Of a stretch of 33,224 nt of DNA, positions 7,378 through 14,041 are shown in pieces; position 1 is the first letter of the stretch, and each line of letters opens with the position of its first letter. The stretch spans positions 1 through 33,224 of the forward strand of contig NZ_UUOC01000038.1 of assembly GCF_900590755.1 (NCBI RefSeq). Direction: 5' to 3'. Position numbers and translations under genes: made by a program. Origin of the DNA: Pseudomonas viridiflava (GTDB taxonomy: Bacteria; Pseudomonadota; Gammaproteobacteria; Pseudomonadales; Pseudomonadaceae). Under the pieces are notes generated by a model, which saw only the letters and a program-made list of their open reading frames with translations, searched no databases and was not told where the DNA came from.

Positions 7378-7980
7378 TCAATTGGTGTACTCCGGCCCCA
7401 CGCCGATACCCCATAGCACCACGGTAAACGCCATGATCGCCACCAGTACGACCAGGCCCACCGCCAATACCGAGCTGGAAAACATGAAGCCCTCATCAGC
7501 CGGGATGTTCATGAAGGTCGGCAGGCCCACGTATAGCAGGTAAACCGTGTAGCAGACAGCAGCAGTGCCGATCAGCATGCCCAGCCACAGGTGGGGGTAG
7601 AGCGCGGCCAGCCCGCCGATGAACAGCGGCGTGGCTGTGTAGGTGGCGAAGGCCACGCAGCGTGCCAGGCTCGGGGTGGCGTCGTAGGTGCGGGCCATCC
7701 AGTGAATGAAACCGCCCATGATCGCAACACCAGCGAGCATCGCGATGTACGACATGATCGTCATCCAGATAGCGCTTTCGTGGGTCAGCATCACCGGCGC
7801 CCGCTCACCAATCACCCAGCCCATCTGAGTGGTGCCGATATACGCCGAAACAGCCGGGATCGCCGCCAGAACAAGCGTATGAGTGAGGTACATGTGGCCG
7901 ATGCTTTCTTCCTTTTCGCCACGAATCTCTTGCCATTCCCGGTCAGGATGGGTGAACAGTCCCCAGACATGGTGGATCAT
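7378..7980 (-). CDS. Yip1 family inner-membrane protein
   Basis: A protein of 200 residues with about five hydrophobic segments (roughly 31-49, 72-93, 107-126, 129-150 and 167-192). A short amphipathic N-terminus, MIHHVWGLFTHPDREWQEI, is typical of bacterial Yip1-domain proteins. The function of this family in bacteria is not established. The ATG at 7980 is preceded by AAAGGAG. It is probably monocistronic; a REPIN lies on each side. Confidence is high that it is a real membrane protein and moderate for the family name. Confidence 0.8.
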   Translation of the reverse strand: MIHHVWGLFTHPDREWQEIRGEKEESIGHMYLTHTLVLAAIPAVSAYIGTTQMGWVIGERAPVMLTHESAIWMTIMSYIAMLAGVAIMGGFIHWMARTYDATPSLARCVAFATYTATPLFIGGLAALYPHLWLGMLIGTAAVCYTVYLLYVGLPTFMNIPADEGFMFSSSVLAVGLVVLVAIMAFTVVLWGIGVGPEYTN

Positions 7981-8016
7981 GCGGATTACTCCTTTCTATC
8001 AGGTGCAGCTCGGCCC

Positions 8017-8085
8017 TGTAGGAGCCAACTTGTTGGCGAGGCGGTGTGTCAGGCAGGACGCCTCGCGAACAAGTTCGCTCCTACA
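8017..8085. repeat. REPIN-like inverted repeat with divergent arms
   Basis: Left arm TGTAGGAGCCAACTTGTTGG and right arm CGAACAAGTTCGCTCCTACA. The outer GTAGGAGC and inner AACTTGTT pair, while the bases between do not. The centre is GGTGTGTCAGG. It lies in the divergent gap between the Yip1-family gene and ttcA, upstream of both, so it is not acting as a shared 3' hairpin. Confidence 0.8.
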
Positions 8086-8275
8086 GGGGCAGCGTTGTGG
8101 TTCAGTACAAGTATAGGAAGCACACACCTGCGCTTTAGAGTCATTGGTCATGTCCAGCACTTCGCTAATAGCCCAATGCAACACCGCGACGGGCTTTAGC
8201 GCTGTTCAGGATTTATGCGTAAAATACCGGCCGTTTCACCCGATCTCCCCGTCACAGCATCCGGATAACAGCGCC

Positions 8276-9100
8276 ATGGGCACCCTTTCAGTCAATCAGA
8301 ACAAACTGCAGAAACGCCTGCGTCGCCTGGCTGGCGAAGCCGTGGCCGACTACAACATGATTGAGGAGGGCGACAAGGTCATGGTCTGCCTGTCCGGGGG
8401 CAAGGACAGTTACACCCTGCTCGACGTGCTGATGCACTTCCAGAAAGTGGCGCCGATCAATTTTCAGATCGTTGCCGTGAACATGGACCAGAAGCAGCCG
8501 GGCTTTCCCGAGCATGTGCTGCCGGCCTACCTTGAAACCCTGGGCGTCGAGTACCACATCGTCGAAAAAGACACCTACTCGGTGGTCAAGGAGCTGATTC
8601 CGGAAGGCAAGACCACTTGCTCGCTGTGTTCACGGCTGCGGCGCGGCACGCTGTACACCTTCGCGGACGAGATTGGCGCGACCAAGATGGCGCTCGGTCA
8701 CCATCGCGATGACATCGTCGAGACCTTCTTTCTCAACATGTTCTTCAACGGCTCGTTGAAGGCGATGCCGCCCAAACTGCGGGCTGACGATGGCCGCAAC
8801 GTGGTCATCCGCCCGTTGGCGTATTGCCATGAAAAGGACATTCAAGCCTATTCCGATTTCAGGAATTTCCCGATCATCCCGTGCAACCTGTGTGGTTCAC
8901 AGGAGAACCTGCAACGTCAGGTGGTCAAGGACATGCTTGTCGAGTGGGAGCGCAAGACTCCGGGCCGTACCGACAGTATTTTCCGCAGCTTGCAGAATGT
9001 GCAGCCTTCGCAACTGGCCGACCGTAATCTGTTCAACTTCACCGATCTGCGCATCGACGAAAGCGCGGCTTCGCGGTTTGTGAATGTGGTGAATGTCTAA
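8276..9100 (+). CDS. ttcA: tRNA 2-thiocytidine(32) synthetase TtcA
   Basis: An enzyme of 274 residues that puts sulfur on cytidine 32 of certain tRNAs, using ATP and an iron-sulfur cluster. Visible are the PP-loop SGGKDS (40-45), the pair Cys115-x-x-Cys118 (TTCSLCSR), the Cys203/Cys206 pair (IPCNLCG) and GHHRDDIVET, all characteristic of TtcA. I chose the ATG at 8276 because Pseudomonas TtcA begins MGTLSVNQNKLQKRLRRLAG; a longer in-frame reading from 8144 adds a non-conserved tail. The Shine-Dalgarno is weak (GGATAAC). The gene has its own 190-bp upstream region. Confidence 0.95.
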   Translation: MGTLSVNQNKLQKRLRRLAGEAVADYNMIEEGDKVMVCLSGGKDSYTLLDVLMHFQKVAPINFQIVAVNMDQKQPGFPEHVLPAYLETLGVEYHIVEKDTYSVVKELIPEGKTTCSLCSRLRRGTLYTFADEIGATKMALGHHRDDIVETFFLNMFFNGSLKAMPPKLRADDGRNVVIRPLAYCHEKDIQAYSDFRNFPIIPCNLCGSQENLQRQVVKDMLVEWERKTPGRTDSIFRSLQNVQPSQLADRNLFNFTDLRIDESAASRFVNVVNV

Positions 9101-9118
9101 GGGCGCTGCCGAATACAG

Positions 9119-9208
9119 GTGGGACCGGCTTTAGCCGGGAAGAGGCCTGTATGTCCACTGCATATTTGTCGGCTGAAACGCCGCCTTCCCGGCTAAAGCC
9201 GGTCCCAC
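9119..9208. repeat. REPIN, GTGGGACCGGCTTTAGCCGGGAAG family
   Basis: Arms GTGGGACCGGCTTTAGCCGG and CCGGCTAAAGCCGGTCCCAC are perfectly complementary, and each arm is itself palindromic around CCGGCTTTAGCCGG. The centre contains CACTGCATAT and GTCGGCTGAAA. It sits between the convergent ttcA and glycosylase genes. A second copy is at 11904. Confidence 0.92.
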
Positions 9209-9242
9209 TACAAATGTGCATCAGGTTGTATGCCCAGCCCGC

Positions 9243-9914
9243 TTAATGATTCACGGTATACGCCAACATCGCTGAAAGCTGGCACAACGGCCGGCCGCTT
9301 TCGCTCTGCCACTGATTGAATACCTGCTGGACGATGGCCTGATCGCGTTTGCTGGTGGGCACCTTGTCGACGATCTTCTGGGCATTGAGCGCGGCTACCA
9401 CGTCCCAGGTCGGGATGAAGGTGTCTTTGCCAACCATGCGCAAGAAACGCGGCGAAGACAGCCCGCCCATCTGGTTGCCGTGCTTGGCCAGGTATTGCCA
9501 CAAACCCGTGATGTCTTCCACCGGCCATTGGGCGATGAATTTGCCAAAGCTGCCGTGTTCCTGCTCTATATCGAGGATCAGTTGCGCGTTGCGCGGCACA
9601 CTCTTGAGTTTGCCCAGGTGACGGATGATCCGCGCATCCTGCATCAGGCGCTCCAGATGGTCGGCGCCCATCAACACGACTTTTTCCGGATCGAAGCGGT
9701 AGAACACCTCTTCGAACGCTGGCCACTTGGAATCCACCAGACTGTGCTTCAAACCTGCACGAAACACCCGCAGCGCCATGGTCGACAGGTAACGGTCAGC
9801 GCTGATGGCTTCGAGCTGTTTAGCGGTTTTGGGTGTGGGCAGGTGTGCTTCAAGGGCTTTTGCCGAGCCGAAGCGGTTCAGGCAGTACTCATTCAGCCAT
9901 TTGTAGTCGTGCAT
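9243..9914 (-). CDS. DNA-3-methyladenine glycosylase I (Tag) family protein
   Basis: A protein of 223 residues. The central part (VFRAGLKHSL ... FDPEKVVLMGADHLERLMQD, then ARIIRHLGKLKSVPRNAQLI) aligns by eye with E. coli Tag, which removes 3-methyladenine from alkylated DNA. The N-terminal Cys/His zinc residues of E. coli Tag (the MERCGW region) and its C-terminal HxxxC partner are not evident, so this is a divergent branch. The start follows CTGGAG. It is the last gene of the arsC-like > wrbA > DUF2069 operon, 29 bp after DUF2069. Activity on 3-methyladenine is inferred. Confidence 0.72.
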   Translation of the reverse strand: MHDYKWLNEYCLNRFGSAKALEAHLPTPKTAKQLEAISADRYLSTMALRVFRAGLKHSLVDSKWPAFEEVFYRFDPEKVVLMGADHLERLMQDARIIRHLGKLKSVPRNAQLILDIEQEHGSFGKFIAQWPVEDITGLWQYLAKHGNQMGGLSSPRFLRMVGKDTFIPTWDVVAALNAQKIVDKVPTSKRDQAIVQQVFNQWQSESGRPLCQLSAMLAYTVNH

Positions 9915-9943
9915 TGAGACTCCAGAAAATTGCGCGTAAAGCG

Positions 9944-10360
9944 TCAGACCTGACCTTCACCCGCAAGTTTGCGGTTGTATTGAAAACGCCAGCGGATATA
10001 CAGCAACGCACTGACGAACACCGCGAGGCTGGCGAGCATTTCCAGCACGCCGAACAGTGAGCGATTGGGATCGAAGGAGGCTATCGCGCCTTTGATGAAG
10101 TACAGGTTGACCACAAAACAGGTCCACGAGTGGGCGCGGGGGCTGCCGAGGATCATCCCCGGCGCGAGCAGCAGCAAGGGCACCAGCTCGATCAACAGAA
10201 TCACCCAGGGCCGGGCGCCATGCAGGTCGGCCAGCCACAGGTAATAAATGATCAGCAGCGCGATCAGGCCGAAAAAGCACACCAGGCTGACCACGCGGCT
10301 GACTTTTACTCGAGGTTCAAGCCATTCCAGCGCAGGCAGCACTTTGGGCTTTTTAGCCAC
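9944..10360 (-). CDS. DUF2069 membrane protein
   Basis: A protein of 138 residues with four hydrophobic segments (roughly 25-43, 51-69, 76-96 and 105-122), matching the DUF2069 pattern; function unknown. I start it at GTG 10358-10360 (MAKKPKVLPALEWLEP), which overlaps the wrbA end by 8 bp and has GGAG 7 nt upstream. A longer reading to 10480 would run far into wrbA. Tight coupling to wrbA suggests co-translation. Its conserved position after wrbA hints at a shared role, but nothing in the sequence shows what. Confidence 0.78.
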   Translation of the reverse strand: MAKKPKVLPALEWLEPRVKVSRVVSLVCFFGLIALLIIYYLWLADLHGARPWVILLIELVPLLLLAPGMILGSPRAHSWTCFVVNLYFIKGAIASFDPNRSLFGVLEMLASLAVFVSALLYIRWRFQYNRKLAGEGQV

Positions 10361-10958
10361 GTGCAGGCTCCAGCAACACAGCGGTTTTCGCCAAACGCTG
10401 GCCGAGCGCGCGACACAATTGAGTTTCGTGCTGATCCAGCGGCCGTTTGCCGTCGGCACCCGCGTGGTGGCTGGCGCCATAAGGCGTGCCGCCGCCGCTG
10501 GTTTCCACCAGTGCTGATTCGCTGTAGGGCAGACCGGTGATCAGCATGCCGTGGTGCAGCAACGGCAGCAGCATCGACATCAGGGTAGTTTCCTGACCGC
10601 CGTGCAGGCTGGCGGTGGAAGTGAAGACGCTGGCAGGTTTGCCCACCAGTGCGCCGGTAAGCCACAGGTTGCTGGTGCCATCCAGAAAATACTTGAGCGG
10701 CGCCGCCATGTTGCCAAAGCGCGTTGGGCTGCCCAGGGCCAGGCCGGAACAGTTTTTCAGGTCGTCGAGGGTCGCGTACAGTGCACCGCTTTCCGGGATG
10801 CTGGGCGCCACGGCCTCGCAATCAGCGGAAATCGCTGGCACGGTCCGCAGCCGCGCTTCCATGCCGCCCAGCTCTATGCCACGGGCAATCTGCCGGGCCA
10901 TTTCGCTGGTGGAGCCGTTACGGCTGTAGAACAGAACCAGAATGTAAGGCGCACTCAC
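10353..10958 (-). CDS. wrbA: NAD(P)H:quinone oxidoreductase WrbA
   Basis: A flavodoxin-like FMN protein of 201 residues that reduces quinones by two electrons, limiting oxidative stress. The FMN phosphate loop is FYSRNGSTSEMA (about 10-21); SPTRFGNMAAPLKYFLD and the STASLHGGQETTLMSM motif are WrbA signatures. The start is GTG at 10958, overlapping the arsC-like stop as GTGA, so the two are coupled. The C-terminus overlaps the start of the DUF2069 gene. Confidence 0.92.
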   Translation of the reverse strand: MSAPYILVLFYSRNGSTSEMARQIARGIELGGMEARLRTVPAISADCEAVAPSIPESGALYATLDDLKNCSGLALGSPTRFGNMAAPLKYFLDGTSNLWLTGALVGKPASVFTSTASLHGGQETTLMSMLLPLLHHGMLITGLPYSESALVETSGGGTPYGASHHAGADGKRPLDQHETQLCRALGQRLAKTAVLLEPARG

Positions 10959-11308
10959 GAGACAATCTCCAGTACGTTTTCCGGCGGACGGCCGATCACG
11001 GCTTTGTCGCCAGCGACCAGAATCGGCCGCTCGATGAGTTTCGGATGGGCAGCCATGGCGGCGATCAACGCTTCGTCGTCCAGGCGCTTGTCAGCCAGGT
11101 TCAGGGCCTTGTAATCGTCTTCGCCGGTGCGCAGCAGTTGTCGGGCGCTGATGCCCAGTTTGCTCAGCAGGTCGCGTATTTGCGCGGCGTCGGGTGGGGT
11201 TTCCAGGTACAGCACGATGGACGGGCTCAGGCCTCGGCCTTGCAGCAGTTCCAGCGCGCCGCGTGACTTGGAGCAGCGCGGGTTGTGATAAAGCGTCAGA
11301 TCGGTCAT
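10955..11308 (-). CDS. ArsC family (glutaredoxin-type) arsenate reductase-like protein
   Basis: A protein of 117 residues with the thioredoxin-fold ArsC pattern. Cys12 lies in HNPRCSKSRGALELL, and IERPILVAGDKAVIGRPPENV carries the arginines that hold the oxyanion. It resembles the YfgD/ArsC type found outside arsenic operons; there is no arsR or arsB nearby, so arsenate may not be its physiological substrate. It heads the operon with wrbA, DUF2069 and the glycosylase, which suggests a stress-defence unit. The upstream ribosome site is weak. Confidence 0.85.
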   Translation of the reverse strand: MTDLTLYHNPRCSKSRGALELLQGRGLSPSIVLYLETPPDAAQIRDLLSKLGISARQLLRTGEDDYKALNLADKRLDDEALIAAMAAHPKLIERPILVAGDKAVIGRPPENVLEIVS

Positions 11309-11423
11309 TTGCAGGTCGCATCTTGCGTAAGGTGGCGGCTATTCTACCTGCGTGACGCGACGGGCTAAACCGGCAGTGGTAATCGGTCGCAGCTTTCGGT
11401 ATTTCAGGACAGTGAGGAACAAC

Positions 11424-11891
11424 ATGGCAAGGCGATTGGCAGCAGTAGTGGCACTGGTCGGCAGTTTGCTGCTGGCGGGCTGTGGCGTGGATCTGGGTAC
11501 GGACCAGAACGGCCAGAAAGTTGCCAGCGACAAGGTCGACAAGCATTGGCTGGTGATCAACTACTGGGCGGAATGGTGCGGCCCGTGCCGGGTTGAGATT
11601 CCAGAGCTGAATCATTTGTCCGAGCAGCTCAAAGACCAGAAGGTCAGTGTGTTCGGGGTCAACTTCGATAATTTGCAGGGCGAAGAGTTGAAAACCGCCA
11701 GCAATGCGCTGGGCATCAAGTTCACGGTGCTGGCTCAAGACCCCGCCGCGCAGTACGACCTGCCGCCGAGTGAAGCGCTGCCGGTGACCTACATCATCGA
11801 TGACAAAGGCAAGATGCGCGAACAGCTGCTGGGTGAGCAGACTGCTGCGGGTGTGATGGCGAAGTTGAAGGCGCTGCGCGGGGAGGGGTGA
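11424..11891 (+). CDS. TlpA-like thioredoxin lipoprotein
   Basis: A protein of 155 residues with a lipoprotein signal (LLLAGC, Cys20 lipidated) and a TlpA/ResA-type thioredoxin domain with active site Trp51-Cys52-Gly-Pro-Cys55 and the cis-proline region EALPVTY. It is probably anchored in the envelope, where it exchanges disulfides. I chose the ATG at 11424 because GAGGAACAAC precedes it and the signal starts there; an upstream in-frame start (11352) would bury the signal. It is divergent from the arsC-like operon. A REPIN begins 13 bp after its stop. Confidence 0.88.
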   Translation: MARRLAAVVALVGSLLLAGCGVDLGTDQNGQKVASDKVDKHWLVINYWAEWCGPCRVEIPELNHLSEQLKDQKVSVFGVNFDNLQGEELKTASNALGIKFTVLAQDPAAQYDLPPSEALPVTYIIDDKGKMREQLLGEQTAAGVMAKLKALRGEG

Positions 11892-11903
11892 AACGTATCT
11901 CTC

Positions 11904-11993
11904 GTGGGACCGGCTTTAGCCGGGAAGGGGCCAGTACAAGCACTGCATATGCATTGTCTGAAATATCGCCTTCCCGGCTAAAGCCGGTCCCAC
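11904..11993. repeat. REPIN, GTGGGACCGGCTTTAGCCGGGAAG family
   Basis: Same arms as the copy at 9119 with perfect pairing. The centre again has CACTGCATAT and GTCTGAAA. It lies between the convergent TlpA-like and META genes. No T-run follows, so it is not a standard terminator. Confidence 0.92.
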
Positions 11994-12028
11994 AGGTATT
12001 GAATTTCAATTGCGGGAAACGGATTTCC

Positions 12029-12430
12029 TCAACCCTCTTCCCAAAACCTCAACGGCTTGCCTTCAGCCGGCCACAGGCGCAGTTGGTCGATGGGGGAGAT
12101 GTCCCAGCGCTGGACTTTGCCCACCGCTTGCAGGAAGCGTTGTTCTTGCTCCATCAAGGCCGGGGCGCACATTTTGCGGGTTTTGCCCACGGCGCCGAAG
12201 CTGATGGTCTGGTCTTGCAGGGTATAAGGCGCGAACCAGTGATTGCAGCCAGCATTGCCATACGCCCGGCCATCTGCGCCGAGTGTCATGGTCAGGTGGC
12301 TGTTGTCGATCAGTGGACGTTCACCGATCCATTCCAGCACGTAACTCTGGTCATGCTTGATCGGCAGCGGTTTTGCCGCGCAACCGGTCAGCAGGACAAC
12401 GCCGATCAATGCGGACAGAACGAGTTTCAT
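12029..12430 (-). CDS. META domain lipoprotein
   Basis: A protein of 133 residues. A lipobox (LLTGC, Cys18) follows a short signal, then a META/HslJ-like domain with YGNAGCNHWFAPYTLQDQTISFG and KTRKMCAP, the usual conserved pair of cysteines. Family members are envelope-associated; HslJ is linked to heat and novobiocin resistance in E. coli, but the role here is unknown. The start at 12430 follows GGAGAAGGCGGC and overlaps the stop of the upstream gene (ATGA), so the two are coupled. Confidence 0.83.
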   Translation of the reverse strand: MKLVLSALIGVVLLTGCAAKPLPIKHDQSYVLEWIGERPLIDNSHLTMTLGADGRAYGNAGCNHWFAPYTLQDQTISFGAVGKTRKMCAPALMEQEQRFLQAVGKVQRWDISPIDQLRLWPAEGKPLRFWEEG

Positions 12431-12864
12431 GCCGCCTTCTCCTGGCACTTTTTGCACAAGTGCTTATCGCCTACGGATTTCCAGCCCAGCTCGGCAATGC
12501 GTGCTGAGGCTGCAGGTTTCTGCGCCGAAACACCGGCCTTGGCGTCGACCATGAACTCGAAGTCCAGCACGGTACTGCAACCGTCGCAGTTGACCTTCCA
12601 CTGATGGATGGCCAACTCGTCGAATACCGGGCCTTTGGCCACCGCGATCCACTGGCCGGGCGGGTTGATCAGGTGACGAACCTTCTCTACCTGCAGGCGC
12701 ATGTGCAGGGTTTTGCTGCCCTTGATGGTCACCAACAGTTCGTCTCGATCATGGATCGAGCCGCCGTTGCCGGTCACTTGATAGCGGCCGGGTGCCAGGG
12801 TGCGGCACTCGGTCAGGGTGTGTTGCGGGTTGAGCATGCTGTAACGGAAATCGTGTTCGGCCAT
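12427..12864 (-). CDS. Unrecognised protein with two CxxC pairs
   Basis: A protein of 145 residues that I do not recognise. It has no signal peptide or membrane segment. The N-terminal half looks like a beta-rich domain (TECRTLAPGRYQVTGNGGSI). The C-terminal half carries Cys-x-x-Cys in VNCDGCSTVL and again in LCKKCQ near the end, a likely zinc-binding pair. Its start at 12864 follows GGAGGACCTC. It is translationally coupled to the META lipoprotein gene downstream, so the two probably act together or share control. Confidence 0.7.
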   Translation of the reverse strand: MAEHDFRYSMLNPQHTLTECRTLAPGRYQVTGNGGSIHDRDELLVTIKGSKTLHMRLQVEKVRHLINPPGQWIAVAKGPVFDELAIHQWKVNCDGCSTVLDFEFMVDAKAGVSAQKPAASARIAELGWKSVGDKHLCKKCQEKAA

Positions 12865-12920
12865 GAGGTCCTCCAAATTGCGCGCATCCTATCACGCACG
12901 TGTGGCTTGTCTCCCCCTCG

Positions 12921-13910
12921 CTAACCGACCACCAGATTCTGCGCAGCGCCGTCGGCCCATGCCTGGATGTTGTCCAGCGTGGTCTGGGCGATGGCGCCAA
13001 GTGCTTCGTGAGTCAGAAAAGCCTGATGAGCGGTCACGATCACGTTGGGAAAAGTCAGCAACCGCGCCAGCACGTCGTCTTGCAGCGGGTGGTCGGAGCG
13101 GTCTTCGAAAAACAGCAGGGCCTCTTCTTCATAAACATCCAGACCGAGGTAGCCGAGCTGGCCGCTTTTCAGGGCTTCGCTCAGAGCCGGGGTATCCACC
13201 AGAGCGCCGCGCCCGGTGTTGATCAGCATCGCGCCACGCTGCATGGTCGCCAGTGAGCGGGCGTTGATCAGGTGCTTGGTGTCCGGGGTGAGCGGGCAGT
13301 GCAGGCTGATGATCTGCGCCTGGGCCAGCAGCGCTTCAAGGCTCACGTATTGTGCGCCCAACGCCTCGACTTGCGGATTAGGGTACGGGTCGTAGGCCAG
13401 CAGGTTGCAGCCGAAGCCGGACATGATTTTCGCGAACGTGGCACCAATTTGCCCGGTGCCGACAATGCCCACGGTTTTGCCCACCAGATCGAAACCGGTC
13501 AGGCCGTGGAGGCTGAAATCGCCGTCACGGGTGCGGTTGTAAGCGCGATGCAACTGGCGGTTCAGGGCCAGAATCAAGGCCACGGCATGTTCGGCCACCG
13601 CGTGGGGCGAATAGGCGGGTACCCGCACGACGCTGATTCCCAGCCTTTGCGCGGCGGGCAGGTCCACATGGTTGTAACCGGCCGAGCGCAAGGCAATCAG
13701 CCGCGTGCCACCTGCCGCCAGACGCTCCAGCACCGGGTCGCTAAGGTCGTCATTGATAAAGGCGCAGACCACTTCGTGGCCGTCAGCCAGGGCGGCGGTG
13801 TCCAGGGTCAGGCGTGCGGGCTGGAAGTGCAGTTCGAGATTGCCAGGCATATGGGCGCCGAGAAAACTTGCCCGGTCGTAGGTCTGGCTGCTGAAGATCA
13901 GGGTGCGCAT
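12921..13910 (-). CDS. ldhA: D-lactate dehydrogenase (2-hydroxyacid dehydrogenase)
   Basis: A D-isomer-specific 2-hydroxyacid dehydrogenase of 329 residues that reduces pyruvate to D-lactate with NADH. The nucleotide loop is GIVGTGQIGATFA (about 148-160), the substrate Arg lies in NTGRGALVDTPAL, the catalytic Glu in the LGLDVYEEEA region and the catalytic His in VTAHQAFLTHEA. The long LFFEDRSDHPLQDD segment is typical of fermentative LdhA. It sits next to gacS as in P. aeruginosa (from memory), which supports the symbol. It is separated from gacS by a REPIN. Confidence 0.9.
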   Translation of the reverse strand: MRTLIFSSQTYDRASFLGAHMPGNLELHFQPARLTLDTAALADGHEVVCAFINDDLSDPVLERLAAGGTRLIALRSAGYNHVDLPAAQRLGISVVRVPAYSPHAVAEHAVALILALNRQLHRAYNRTRDGDFSLHGLTGFDLVGKTVGIVGTGQIGATFAKIMSGFGCNLLAYDPYPNPQVEALGAQYVSLEALLAQAQIISLHCPLTPDTKHLINARSLATMQRGAMLINTGRGALVDTPALSEALKSGQLGYLGLDVYEEEALLFFEDRSDHPLQDDVLARLLTFPNVIVTAHQAFLTHEALGAIAQTTLDNIQAWADGAAQNLVVG

Positions 13911-13949
13911 CTACGGTTCCTTTATAGGTAATGCTGGTAGTCGCTGACT

Positions 13950-14022
13950 TGTAGGAGCTGCCGCAGGCTGCGAAAGCGGTGTGTCAGGTACAACGCCTTC
14001 GCAGCCTGCGGCAGCTCCTACA
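13950..14022. repeat. REPIN, GTAGGAGCTGCCGCAGGCT variant
   Basis: Near-perfect arms starting TGTAGGAGCTGCCGCAGGCT, centre GGTGTGTCAGG. It lies between gacS and ldhA, which run in the same direction. Confidence 0.92.
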
Positions 14023-14041
14023 GGTCAAGCGGCTATTGGAA

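Noticed and set aside
8144..8275. Extended N-terminus for TtcA from an upstream start
   Set aside because: The added residues are not part of the TtcA family, which begins MGTLSVNQ; the region is better explained as promoter and leader.
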